Part shown: positions 1 through 6,670 of the stretch, one piece after another
How positions within the stretch are numbered: the first letter of the stretch is position 1
Layout of the letters: every line of letters starts with the position of its first letter
Assembly (NCBI GenBank): GCA_910579525.1
Contig: CAJTUK010000005.1
Location: 1-64,000, forward strand
DNA from: an uncultured Christensenella sp.
GTDB lineage: Bacteria > Bacillota > Clostridia > Christensenellales > Borkfalkiaceae
Direction: 5' to 3'
Length of the DNA: 64,000 nucleotides
Position numbers and translations under genes: made by a program
The notes under the pieces: model-generated
Seen by the model: the letters and a program-made list of their open reading frames with translations, nothing else
What the model was told of the DNA's origin: nothing
Databases searched by the model: none

Positions 1-192
1 TCTCATTATTATGAGATAAGATCGATAAACTACGAATTCTAACAAAGATTAGCTACATTTTTAACGAGCAACTTTTAATTACCTTTTTTATCTCTCTTTC
101 CCTCTTTTTACCTCTATTTATGCAGTTGTCAATCTTCAAAACGGAAGTTGATTATAAAAAGTATATTATCGGCATTGCGCCGTTATATAGCC

Positions 193-309
<117 letters not shown>

Positions 310-323
310 TTCATAAAATAATG

Positions 324-349
324 CACCCTGTTTAGGGTGTATTTTTTTT
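324..349 (+). terminator. Intrinsic terminator of the 5S gene
   Basis: CACCCT and AGGGTG form a short stem around GTTT, followed by a run of T. It lies 15 nt after the 5S 3' end. Confidence 0.75.
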
Positions 350-383
350 ATCATTGTAGCCTTGTATTTCGGGTTGAAAGTAA

Positions 384-522
384 GTATATGGGGCTACCGA
401 GGCGTTTATGCCAATAATGGGAGCGATAAGTCCGTCGCCCGCGCCGAACGAATGTGAGGCTTTGCGGCTAAAAGTCGCAAATGTACTTGCCTTTTAAGGT
501 TGGGAGATAAGGTAGTTGCCGC
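384..522 (+). other. Diverged 5S-like RNA copy (paralogue or pseudogene)
   Basis: The last 17 bases (AGATAAGGTAGTTGCCG, 505-521) are identical to the 3' part of the 5S gene at 290-306. Upstream segments also align: CCG..CGCCC....CCGAAC at 432-450 against the 5S core, and ATGTA.TTG..TTTTAA at 481-497. In the helix IV region GG-TTTTAA-CC of the true 5S has become CC-TTTTAA-GG, so pairing is kept. A strong new hairpin (TTTGCG...CGCAAA, about 465-485) has no match in the true 5S, and helix I does not close well. It has its own terminator, so it may be transcribed. It is either a decaying 5S copy or a 5S-derived RNA. Confidence 0.45.
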
Positions 523-533
523 AATTCAATTGA

Positions 534-560
534 AACACTCACATTTAATGAGTGTTTTTT
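534..560 (+). terminator. Intrinsic terminator after the 5S-like copy
   Basis: Perfect 8-bp stem AACACTCA/TGAGTGTT with a 7-nt loop, followed by a T-rich run. Confidence 0.8.
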
Positions 561-629
561 GTTTTTAGTCAAATATTCATTAAAAAATGTTAAAAAGTAA
601 AAAATTTAGAAAATAAATTACATTAACGG

Positions 630-660
630 TTGAAATGTTATATAAAGTATTATATAACAT
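630..660 (+). promoter_or_regulatory. Promoter with a perfect palindrome (candidate operator) upstream of the pectinesterase gene
   Basis: TTGAAA (630-635), a 17-nt spacer and TATAAC (653-658) form a plausible promoter. A perfect 11-bp inverted repeat, ATGTTATATAA (635-645) and TTATATAACAT (650-660), separated by AGTA, covers the spacer and the -10 box. That position fits a repressor site. The regulator is not identifiable here. Confidence 0.5.
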
Positions 661-689
661 TACCGAAAAACTTAACGTCGATTAAATTC

Positions 690-734
690 GGGCATTTTTC
701 AATGCCCCCCAAACGGTAAAGGAACTTTACCGTT
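690..734 (+). promoter_or_regulatory. Two hairpins in the leader of the pectinesterase gene
   Basis: GGGCATT...AATGCCC (about 690-707) and a perfect 10-bp stem AACGGTAAAG/CTTTACCGTT (712-734, loop GAA) lie between the promoter and the ribosome binding site. The second is followed by AAAAAC rather than T, so it is not a normal terminator. It could stabilise the mRNA or regulate translation. Confidence 0.4.
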
Positions 735-772
735 AAAAACATTAATTGCGTTTGAGAATTTTGGAGGAAGAG

Positions 773-1684
773 ATGAGAAACAAAAAACTTTTGCGTGCGG
801 TTGCCGGTGCAGCCGTTTGCTTCACTATGCTTGCGGGCGCTGTGCCTGCGGCGGCATGCCAGACGGACGGGTCTCAACATGAGCATACTTATGCAGAAGC
901 CTGGTCGAGCGATGATACGCATCACTGGCATAATCCTACCTGCGGCGTAGTTATCTGGTACGACGCTATTTCCGGCAAGACCGACGCTTCGGGCAAATCT
1001 TACGGGACTAACGGCAGTGCAAGCGTTACCGTTACAAACAATGCTACGGGATTCACGGCGTGCAATATCACTTTCAAAAACAAATATAATACGCTGGCAC
1101 TGTACAAAGAGTCGCTTAAAATATCCAGCAGCTCGCAGGCGGTTGCGCTGCTTACCGAAAGCGCTTCTTCGGCGTTCTTCAACTGCAAATTCACGTCGTA
1201 TCACGATACGCTCTACTCGAACAAGGGGTATCATTATTATAAGGATTGCTGGATAGAAGGACATACGGACTTTATCTTCGGGCAGGACGCAGTTTCTTAT
1301 TTCGATAACTGCACAATCTATTCCATAGGCGCAGGCGCCGAAGAAAAGAACGGCGGTTATATTGCGGCATATCAGAACACCACAACGGAATTCGGTCCGA
1401 TCTTCAACGGCTGTGATTTTACAAGCGACGATAACGTAAAAGCCGGTTCGATAGCTTTGGGCAGAGCATGGGGCAAAGAATTCAAAATGGTGGTTATAAA
1501 CAGCGATATTTCCGACAGATACAGCAAAGCGGCGCACACTGCGGGAACTCAACAGGGTCAGCGCTATTGCACGATGAGCGGAAACGAACCCAAGCCTGCA
1601 AATATGATAGAGGCAAACAATACGGGCGACGGCGCTATTACGGCAAGTTTGGACAACACCTGCACTTATGACGAAGAGATTTAG
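773..1684 (+). CDS. Secreted pectinesterase-like protein, domain shortened at its N-terminus
   Basis: Carbohydrate esterase family 8 (pectin methylesterase) removes methyl esters from pectin. The 303-residue product starts at ATG 773 behind TTGGAGGAAG. It has a signal peptide (residues 1-28, AAAC could be a lipobox) and a short HEHTY...W...HHWH..C surface repeat (37-57). The beta-helix follows: Q122, YHDTLY with D145, GHTDFIFG with D166, and LGRAW with R231 and W233, so the aspartate pair and the Arg/Trp of the active site are present. The Gln usually before the first Asp is His. About 80-100 residues of the usual N-terminal part of the domain are missing: the repeat runs straight into VVIWYDAISG. 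This suggests an internal deletion, so activity is doubtful. The stop codon lies inside repeat unit 1. Confidence 0.8.
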   Translation: MRNKKLLRAVAGAAVCFTMLAGAVPAAACQTDGSQHEHTYAEAWSSDDTHHWHNPTCGVVIWYDAISGKTDASGKSYGTNGSASVTVTNNATGFTACNITFKNKYNTLALYKESLKISSSSQAVALLTESASSAFFNCKFTSYHDTLYSNKGYHYYKDCWIEGHTDFIFGQDAVSYFDNCTIYSIGAGAEEKNGGYIAAYQNTTTEFGPIFNGCDFTSDDNVKAGSIALGRAWGKEFKMVVINSDISDRYSKAAHTAGTQQGQRYCTMSGNEPKPANMIEANNTGDGAITASLDNTCTYDEEI

Positions 1685-1846
1685 GCATAGCGTTAAGCTG
1701 TGCCTTTTCTGTACTTATTTTCGTTGACGAACTTGGCTGCTCGTAGCGTAGTGAGATATAGATATGCTTTATATAGTACGCAAAATTCAATGGGTTGCGC
1801 TCTTTTATTTTTCGTGATATAATGATTGTACGATAAACAGTAATTT
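1676..1846 (+). repeat. Repeat unit 1, promoter-side flank
   Basis: About 170 bp, roughly 90 percent identical by eye to 14816-14986 and related over about 85 bp to the inverted copy at 21545-21630. It begins with a near-palindromic stem (AGGCATAGC, GTTAA, GCTGTGCCT) followed by TTTTCTGT, which works as a terminator for the upstream gene. A second inverted repeat (CTTGGCTGC/GTAGCGTAG, degenerate here, perfect in unit 2) and a promoter follow. Confidence 0.85.
1795..1823 (+). promoter_or_regulatory. Promoter inside repeat unit 1
   Basis: TTGCGC (1795-1800), 17 nt, TATAAT (1818-1823). The same promoter occurs in unit 2. It drives the orphan lipoprotein gene. Confidence 0.75.
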
Positions 1847-1864
1847 AAAGGAGAATTGATTTCT

Positions 1865-2332
1865 ATGAAAAGAGCATTTACAAGTATCTTTTTTGGATTG
1901 ATTTTTTGTCTTACTATCAGTTTTACGGGTTGCGGTAATGAATTTGCTAAACAGCAATATAATGATGACGAAAAAATAGTACAAATTGCAGACCGCTACG
2001 CAAAAAGTAATTCGGTATTTAATCCAATAGAAGGCGGCTATTCACTTACTGCTTCACAATTTGACGGGCGCGAAACCTTATGGGAGAAGAAACTTGAAGA
2101 AAATGCAGAGATAGAAATACAAATTGATTTGAATATTACAAGCGGTAATGCAAAAGTTGTATTTATTGATAGCAATAATGACATAACCGTCTTAATAGAA
2201 CATTTACAAAACAATTCCAATGAACTAACAACGACAAAAATCGTTTCTTTAACTAATGGACTAAATAGGTTAAAGATTGTTGGATACGATTGTGAAAATA
2301 TTGATTTAAAGTTATTTTTTGATGAACCATAA
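1865..2332 (+). CDS. Orphan lipoprotein, cargo of repeat unit 1
   Basis: No family was recognised. The 155-residue product starts at ATG 1865, 10 nt after AAAGGAGA; an in-frame TTG at 1856 is too close to that site. The N-terminus is a lipoprotein signal peptide ending in SFTGC, so the mature protein should be anchored outside the membrane. The rest (residues 25-155) is predicted soluble, rich in N, D, E and I, with beta-like strands. The gene is AT-rich compared with its neighbours and sits between the two conserved flanks of repeat unit 1, which suggests acquisition as cargo. Confidence 0.75.
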   Translation: MKRAFTSIFFGLIFCLTISFTGCGNEFAKQQYNDDEKIVQIADRYAKSNSVFNPIEGGYSLTASQFDGRETLWEKKLEENAEIEIQIDLNITSGNAKVVFIDSNNDITVLIEHLQNNSNELTTTKIVSLTNGLNRLKIVGYDCENIDLKLFFDEP

Positions 2333-2336
2333 CGCT

Positions 2337-2450
2337 AAATTTCAATTTGTCTTTCTAAAAAGCTCTCGAACATATCGTTCGAGAGCTTTTGTTCTCGCTT
2401 GAAAGTATAACTCTTAAAAATTTAGTATTTTATTCCCTATGAGAAATGCG
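2337..2450 (+). repeat. Repeat unit 1, terminator-side flank
   Basis: It matches 15373-15493: shared AAATTTCAATTTGTCTTTCTAA, a hairpin of AAAAGCTCTCGAA (2358-2370) with TTCGAGAGCTTTT (2378-2390), then TATAACTCTTAAAA, TTTAGTATTT and TTCCCTATGAGAA. The hairpin is the terminator of the cargo gene. Homology continues about 60 bp past it, so the unit is larger than gene plus terminator. Confidence 0.85.
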
Positions 2451-2458
2451 CTTTGCGG

Positions 2459-2487
2459 TTGCCGTTTTACTTTTTTTGTGCTAAAAT
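2459..2487 (+). promoter_or_regulatory. Promoter of the DUF89 gene, predicts a leaderless mRNA
   Basis: TTGCCG (2459-2464), 17 nt, TAAAAT (2482-2487), then exactly 6 nt to ATG 2494. No Shine-Dalgarno sequence is present, so transcription should start at or next to the start codon. Confidence 0.65.
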
Positions 2488-2493
2488 TGTTAT

Positions 2494-3381
2494 ATGCTAT
2501 TAGATGAAGAGTGCAAAGGCTGCCTTTACGAAAGCCAGCTTAAAAAAGTGGAGAAGGAGCAGGGCGCGGGTGAAAAGTTTGAAGAATTCAGGCTCGGTGT
2601 AAAGTTTCTGTGCCAAAATCCCCCCAAAACGTATTGCGCTCCCTTGTTGATGCGCGACATAGACGGGCTCCACCGCAAAATTTTCGGTTGCGGGATAGAT
2701 TATTCCAAAGAAAAAGCGCTGTTTAACGGCAGACTTCTTTCAATGGAGAACGAACTCTATGATAAAATCAAATCGTCCGCAGACCCGTTAAAAGAGGCGA
2801 TCAAATTTGCGATGTCGGCAAATTATATAGATTTTGCGCGCATATCCGATTTGGACGAAGGCGCGATTTCGCTCGTTATAGCGGCTGGCGAGCGTGCGGA
2901 ACCGGATAAAACCGCGCTCGAAAGCTTAAAAAATAAATTAAAAACAGCCCTAACTCTGTGTTATCTGCACGATAATTGCGGTGAAATAGTGCTTGACAAA
3001 CTGCTTATCCGCGTAATAAAAGAAAAATATCCGCAAGTAAAAATTACTTCTGTGGTGCGTGGTGCGCCTATTATCAACGACGTGACGGAAGAGGACGCCC
3101 GTTTTGTCGGGCTGGATAAGTACGCGCGTATAGTTGACAGCGGCGCGGGTATCCCCGGTACGTATTTAAAAGAAACCTCCCCCGAAGTTTTACTGCTGTT
3201 AAAAGAAAGCGACGTGACGATTTCTAAAGGGTTGGGCAATCTCGAAACACTGTACGGCGAGGGGTACGGTATTTTTTATTCGTTCACCTGCAAATGCGGG
3301 CATATTGCAAAGAGGTTTAACTCTGCCGTTGGCGAATGTGTGCTCTGTAAAGAAAAGCGCGCGGAACAGCCGAAAAATTAG
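2494..3381 (+). CDS. DUF89/ARMT1-like family protein (putative damage-control phosphatase)
   Basis: DUF89 proteins are metal-dependent enzymes proposed to hydrolyse harmful phosphometabolites. The 295-residue product shows the family pattern: an N-terminal Cys pair (C7, C10), the metal-site motif HDNCGEIVLD around residues 159-168, a conserved VRGAPIINDVT segment (188-198), D215, and SKGLGNLETL (244-253). The tail carries a C-X-C...C-X2-C cluster that could bind zinc. There is no ribosome binding site; the promoter suggests a leaderless transcript. The next gene follows 14 nt later in the same direction. The in vivo substrate is unknown. Confidence 0.8.
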   Translation: MLLDEECKGCLYESQLKKVEKEQGAGEKFEEFRLGVKFLCQNPPKTYCAPLLMRDIDGLHRKIFGCGIDYSKEKALFNGRLLSMENELYDKIKSSADPLKEAIKFAMSANYIDFARISDLDEGAISLVIAAGERAEPDKTALESLKNKLKTALTLCYLHDNCGEIVLDKLLIRVIKEKYPQVKITSVVRGAPIINDVTEEDARFVGLDKYARIVDSGAGIPGTYLKETSPEVLLLLKESDVTISKGLGNLETLYGEGYGIFYSFTCKCGHIAKRFNSAVGECVLCKEKRAEQPKN

Positions 3382-3395
3382 TGAGGAGAATATAT

Positions 3396-3602
3396 ATGAA
3401 AGCAACCGCTTGGGATTTAATGAAACTTGCACAGTCGTTCGACGGCGAATTTTGCCTTTCCGATTTTTCGCCCGAAGAACTCGGCGAGCTTTTGGGGCTG
3501 ATAGACGAAAATATGACGCCCGATCAGATACGCGAAATGTATTTCGAATATTACGACGATATTAAAGACCGCACGCTTGAAAAACACAAGTGGAGCGACT
3601 GA
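3396..3602 (+). CDS. Small acidic protein of unknown function
   Basis: 68 residues, starting at ATG 3396 after GTGAGGAGAATATAT; a GTG at 3381 would place the ribosome binding site inside the gene. The protein is predicted helical and acidic (SPEELGELLGLIDENMTPD), without a signal peptide or membrane segment. It is co-transcribed with the DUF89 gene and followed by a terminator. No family was recognised. Confidence 0.65.
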   Translation: MKATAWDLMKLAQSFDGEFCLSDFSPEELGELLGLIDENMTPDQIREMYFEYYDDIKDRTLEKHKWSD

Positions 3603-3610
3603 AAAAATAA

Positions 3611-3635
3611 GCCCCGAAAGCAAAGCTTTCGGGGC
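3611..3635. terminator. Bidirectional terminator
   Basis: Perfect 10-bp stem GCCCCGAAAG/CTTTCGGGGC. T-rich tracts occur on both sides; the minus-strand tract (TTATTTTTT) ends the deoR-type gene. Confidence 0.85.
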
Positions 3636-3659
3636 GTTAATTTATTTTAATACCGGAAT

Positions 3660-4418
3660 TTACATTACAACTATGTCGTTCTCTTCGAAAAGATCCTTCA
3701 TTTCCTTGGGGAAATGGTCGTCCGTGATAAGCACGTCTATATCTTCCATTCTCGCAAATGTATAGGGATTTATTTTTCCTATTTTAGAGCTGTCCAGCAT
3801 CATATAAACCTGACGCGCTTTTTTGAAAACGTCCTTTAAAAGCTCGCTTTCAATCTGCGAATTGCAAGAGAATCCTTCAGCGGGCGTAAACGCCGTCGCC
3901 GAAACGATTGCTATTTCGAAGTTTGTCGCGTCAAAATAAGCCCTTGCCGCAGGCGAAGAGGTGGAAAGGTTGTCTTTCATCAACTGCCCGCCGACTACGG
4001 TTATATTTATATTCTTTTTCTGCGCGAGTTCCATAGCAACGGCTATGCCGTTCGTAAAGACGTGGCAGTTTAAATTGGGCATTTCCTTTGCAAGATACAT
4101 TGCCGTGGTGCCGCCGTCAAGGAACACGCAGGAGCCCTCGTCTATAAGAGCCGCCGCCTTCTGCGCGATTACTATCTTCGCGTCGGTATTTATCGTAGTC
4201 TTTTTGGTGTAAGCCTCGCCGGAAACCTTTTGCACTTCTTTAACTGACATCGCGCCGCCGCGAATGCGGATAATGCGCCCGTCCTCTTCAAGCTGGAAAA
4301 GGTCTCGGCGCAAAGTCATTTGCGACACGTTGGGGAACACTTCTTCAAGCTGTTCCAACGTCATTTTACCGCGTTTGTCCAAAATTTCGGCAATGTCTTC
4401 GATTCTTTCACGCTTCAT
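3660..4418 (-). CDS. DeoR-family transcriptional regulator
   Basis: DeoR regulators bind DNA through an N-terminal winged helix and sense sugar phosphates through an isomerase-like C-terminal domain. The 252-residue product has the helix-turn-helix at about residues 15-60 (MTLEQLEEVFPNVSQMTLRRDL) and the wing IIRIRGGAM. The effector domain shows the typical FLDGGTTAMYLA, FTNGIAVAMEL, VGGQL and DSSKIGK motifs. ATG 4418 is chosen because a TGAGGTG site lies 7 nt upstream; GTG 4424 is possible. No sugar genes flank it, so the target cannot be read from context. Inverted repeats upstream may be its operators. Confidence 0.9.
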   Translation of the reverse strand: MKRERIEDIAEILDKRGKMTLEQLEEVFPNVSQMTLRRDLFQLEEDGRIIRIRGGAMSVKEVQKVSGEAYTKKTTINTDAKIVIAQKAAALIDEGSCVFLDGGTTAMYLAKEMPNLNCHVFTNGIAVAMELAQKKNINITVVGGQLMKDNLSTSSPAARAYFDATNFEIAIVSATAFTPAEGFSCNSQIESELLKDVFKKARQVYMMLDSSKIGKINPYTFARMEDIDVLITDDHFPKEMKDLFEENDIVVM

Positions 4419-4475
4419 AATCACACCTCAAAATAATTAAAAGTGAAATTTTTAAACAAAGCGGTCGCCAATAAA

Positions 4476-4572
4476 TGTTAATTTCACCTTTATTAACAAC
4501 TTTATTGTAATATATTAACAGAAAATAGTCAAGAATTTTAACATTTTTTGTGAAAAATACTTTAAAATGTTA
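4476..4572. promoter_or_regulatory. Inverted repeats upstream of the DeoR gene (candidate operators)
   Basis: TGTTAAT...ATTAACA (about 4476-4500) and TAACATTTT...AAAATGTTA (about 4539-4571) lie in the AT-rich intergenic region between the DeoR gene and cysE. DeoR-type repressors often bind TGTTA-containing repeats, so autoregulation is plausible. Confidence 0.4.
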
Positions 4573-4604
4573 GTTTTTTGCACTTTTTATAGAGTTTAAA
4601 AGGC

Positions 4605-4633
4605 TTGCGTTTGAGCAAAAATCGTTATATAAT
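4605..4633 (+). promoter_or_regulatory. Promoter of cysE-cysS
   Basis: TTGCGT (4605-4610), 17 nt, TATAAT (4628-4633). No T-box element was seen in the leader. Confidence 0.7.
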
Positions 4634-4700
4634 CAAATAAAGCCTTAAAACGGTGTTTAACAAGCATATCGGCCTTTTCATATTATAGAAAAGGCAGACT

Positions 4701-5231
4701 ATGTTTTTTAAGAATTTACGTAAAGATTTGTCCGCGGCAAAAGCCAACGACCCCGCCGCGCGCAGCAAATTCGAAATACTTTTAACCTATTCGGGCGTGC
4801 ATGCGCTCTGCTGGCACAGGTTCGCGCACGGATTATATAAAATCAAACTCAAATTCCCCGCCGCGCTCGTTGCGCAGACGGCTAAATTTTTTACCGGGGT
4901 AGAAATTCACCCCGCCGCCGAAATTTCCGCAGGAGTGTTTATCGACCACGGCACGGGCGTCGTCATAGGGGAAACCGCGTCGGTCGGCGAAGGCACGGTT
5001 ATTTATCAGGGCGCCACTTTGGGCGGAACGGGAAAAGAACGCGGAAAGCGCCACCCCACGGTAGGCAAGCACTGCGTTATTTCCGCAGGTGCGAAGGTGC
5101 TCGGAAACATTAATATAGGCGATTACGCAAAGGTCGGCGCGGGCGCGGTGGTGTTAAAAGACGTGCCGCCGCACGCCACCGCTGTGGGCGTGCCGGCAAG
5201 AATAATTTTGAAAGACGTCAAGGAGTGTTAA
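4701..5231 (+). CDS. cysE: Serine O-acetyltransferase
   Basis: It transfers acetyl from acetyl-CoA to L-serine, the first step of cysteine synthesis. The 176-residue product is the short Gram-positive form. It has a helical N-terminus with HALCWHRFAHGLY (35-47), then hexapeptide repeats of the left-handed beta helix: IHPAAEISAGVFIDHGTGVVIGE, followed by the catalytic loop TLGGTGKERGKRHPTVG. It ends in VGVPARII. The stop codon directly abuts the cysS start, a classical cysE-cysS pairing that couples cysteine supply to its charging. Confidence 0.95.
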   Translation: MFFKNLRKDLSAAKANDPAARSKFEILLTYSGVHALCWHRFAHGLYKIKLKFPAALVAQTAKFFTGVEIHPAAEISAGVFIDHGTGVVIGETASVGEGTVIYQGATLGGTGKERGKRHPTVGKHCVISAGAKVLGNINIGDYAKVGAGAVVLKDVPPHATAVGVPARIILKDVKEC

Positions 5232-6623
5232 ATGCGCATATACAACACGCTTACGAGAAGGAAGGAAGAATTCGTTCCTCTCGAAGAGGGAAAAGTTAAA
5301 ATGTACGCCTGCGGTATAACCGTTTCGGGCGAGGCGCACGTCGGTCACGGTTATCAGGCTCTCGTTTACGATATAATGCGCAAGTATCTCGAAAAAAAGG
5401 GATATAAAGTAATCTACGCCCGCAACTATACCGACGTCGACGACAAAATAATAGCCAAATCCAAAGAAACGGGTATTCCCGCCGACGCGTACGCCCGCGA
5501 AATGATTGAAAGAATCAATTCGGTAATGCGTGAAATGGACGTGGACGACCCCACTCTCTGGCTCAAAGCCACCGAAAATATCGATAATATTATAGGGTTT
5601 ATTAAAAAACTTGTAGAAAGCGGTCATGCCTATGCGGCTAAAAACGGCGACGTTTACTTCGAGGTGTCAACCTTTAAGCGGTACGGCTGTCTTTCAAACC
5701 GTACGGTCGAGGATATGCTCGACGGCGTGCGCGTGGAAAACAACGCGGACAAGCGCAGCCCTGCGGACTTCGCGCTATGGAAGTCGGCAAAAGAGGGAGA
5801 AATCAGCTGGGATTCTCCTTGGGGCAAGGGCAGACCTGGCTGGCATATAGAGTGTTCGGCCATGAACATGGCGGCATTCGGCGACAGAATTGACATTCAC
5901 GGCGGCGGGCGCGACCTGATATTTCCCCACCACGAAAACGAGGTGGCGCAGACGGAAAGTCTTACGGGCAAGCAGTTTGCAAAGTACTGGACGCACAACG
6001 GGCTTATTAAAGTAAACGGTCAAAAGATGTCCAAATCGCTCGGCAACAGTCTGCTTTTGGAAGACCTGTTAAAAAAATATACCAACGAAGCGATAAAATT
6101 CGCTCTGTTGCAGAATAATTACAGAAACGATATAAATATTACCGACGGTCTTTTCCCCGAATCCGAAAGACATCTCACCGAGTTTTACACGATAATCAAG
6201 CGTGTTGAGGATGAGTTCGGAAAGGGCAGCCGCGGCAATGCGGAAATAGACGCCGTATTCGATAAGGATATGGACGAAGATTTTAACACGGCGCTTGCGC
6301 TGTCAGAACTTTTCGGTCTGTTCAAAAGCGTGGCGGCAAAGCTTGCAAAGGGCGATAAGAGTGCGGCGGACGACGTTTTGCAGATTCGTAAAACGTACTC
6401 GCTTTTGGGGCTGTTCAAAAAGGAAGCTTCGGCTTATCTTGCAGAAGTAGCCGCAAAAAATCCCGTGAGTGTACCGCAGGAAGTAACAGAACTTGCCGAA
6501 AGGCGGTGGCAGGCAAAACTCGCCCGTGACTGGGCGGAGGCGGATAAACTCCGCGGCGAGCTCGACTCCCTCGGCTATACCGTAAAAGACTCGAAAGACA
6601 ACTATACGATAATAAAAAAGTAA
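5232..6623 (+). CDS. cysS: Cysteinyl-tRNA synthetase
   Basis: Class I synthetase that charges tRNA-Cys. The 463-residue product has the HIGH-type motif HVGH (36-39) and KMSKS (265-269), the zinc-site Cys at CGITVSG, and WHIECSAM with GGGRDLIFPHHENE. The C-terminal DALR and anticodon regions are present (to residue 463), so length and motifs are normal. It starts at the ATG that follows the cysE stop without a gap. An alaS gene follows 47 nt downstream. Confidence 0.97.
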   Translation: MRIYNTLTRRKEEFVPLEEGKVKMYACGITVSGEAHVGHGYQALVYDIMRKYLEKKGYKVIYARNYTDVDDKIIAKSKETGIPADAYAREMIERINSVMREMDVDDPTLWLKATENIDNIIGFIKKLVESGHAYAAKNGDVYFEVSTFKRYGCLSNRTVEDMLDGVRVENNADKRSPADFALWKSAKEGEISWDSPWGKGRPGWHIECSAMNMAAFGDRIDIHGGGRDLIFPHHENEVAQTESLTGKQFAKYWTHNGLIKVNGQKMSKSLGNSLLLEDLLKKYTNEAIKFALLQNNYRNDINITDGLFPESERHLTEFYTIIKRVEDEFGKGSRGNAEIDAVFDKDMDEDFNTALALSELFGLFKSVAAKLAKGDKSAADDVLQIRKTYSLLGLFKKEASAYLAEVAAKNPVSVPQEVTELAERRWQAKLARDWAEADKLRGELDSLGYTVKDSKDNYTIIKK

Positions 6624-6670
6624 CCCCAAAAGTCACTGTTCATAGCGCGCTTTGAACGTGAGGAGGACCC

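Noticed and set aside
1..190. 3' end of 23S rRNA
   Set aside because: No recognisable 23S end sequence; only AT-rich spacer with a small inverted repeat (CTAA...TTAG near 40-55).
650..1552. 300-codon minus-strand open frame
   Set aside because: It is the reverse of the pectinesterase gene, which has a signal peptide, ribosome binding site and family motifs; the reverse product has no recognisable features.
1676..1710. Integron attC site
   Set aside because: The stem contains GTTAAGC, which fits the GTTRRRY core, but attC core sites lie at the ends of the stem, not in its loop; no integrase or tandem attC array is present.
4430..6670. T-box leaders before cysE, cysS or alaS
   Set aside because: No specifier stem, no conserved T-box core and no antiterminator structure were found in the short leaders.
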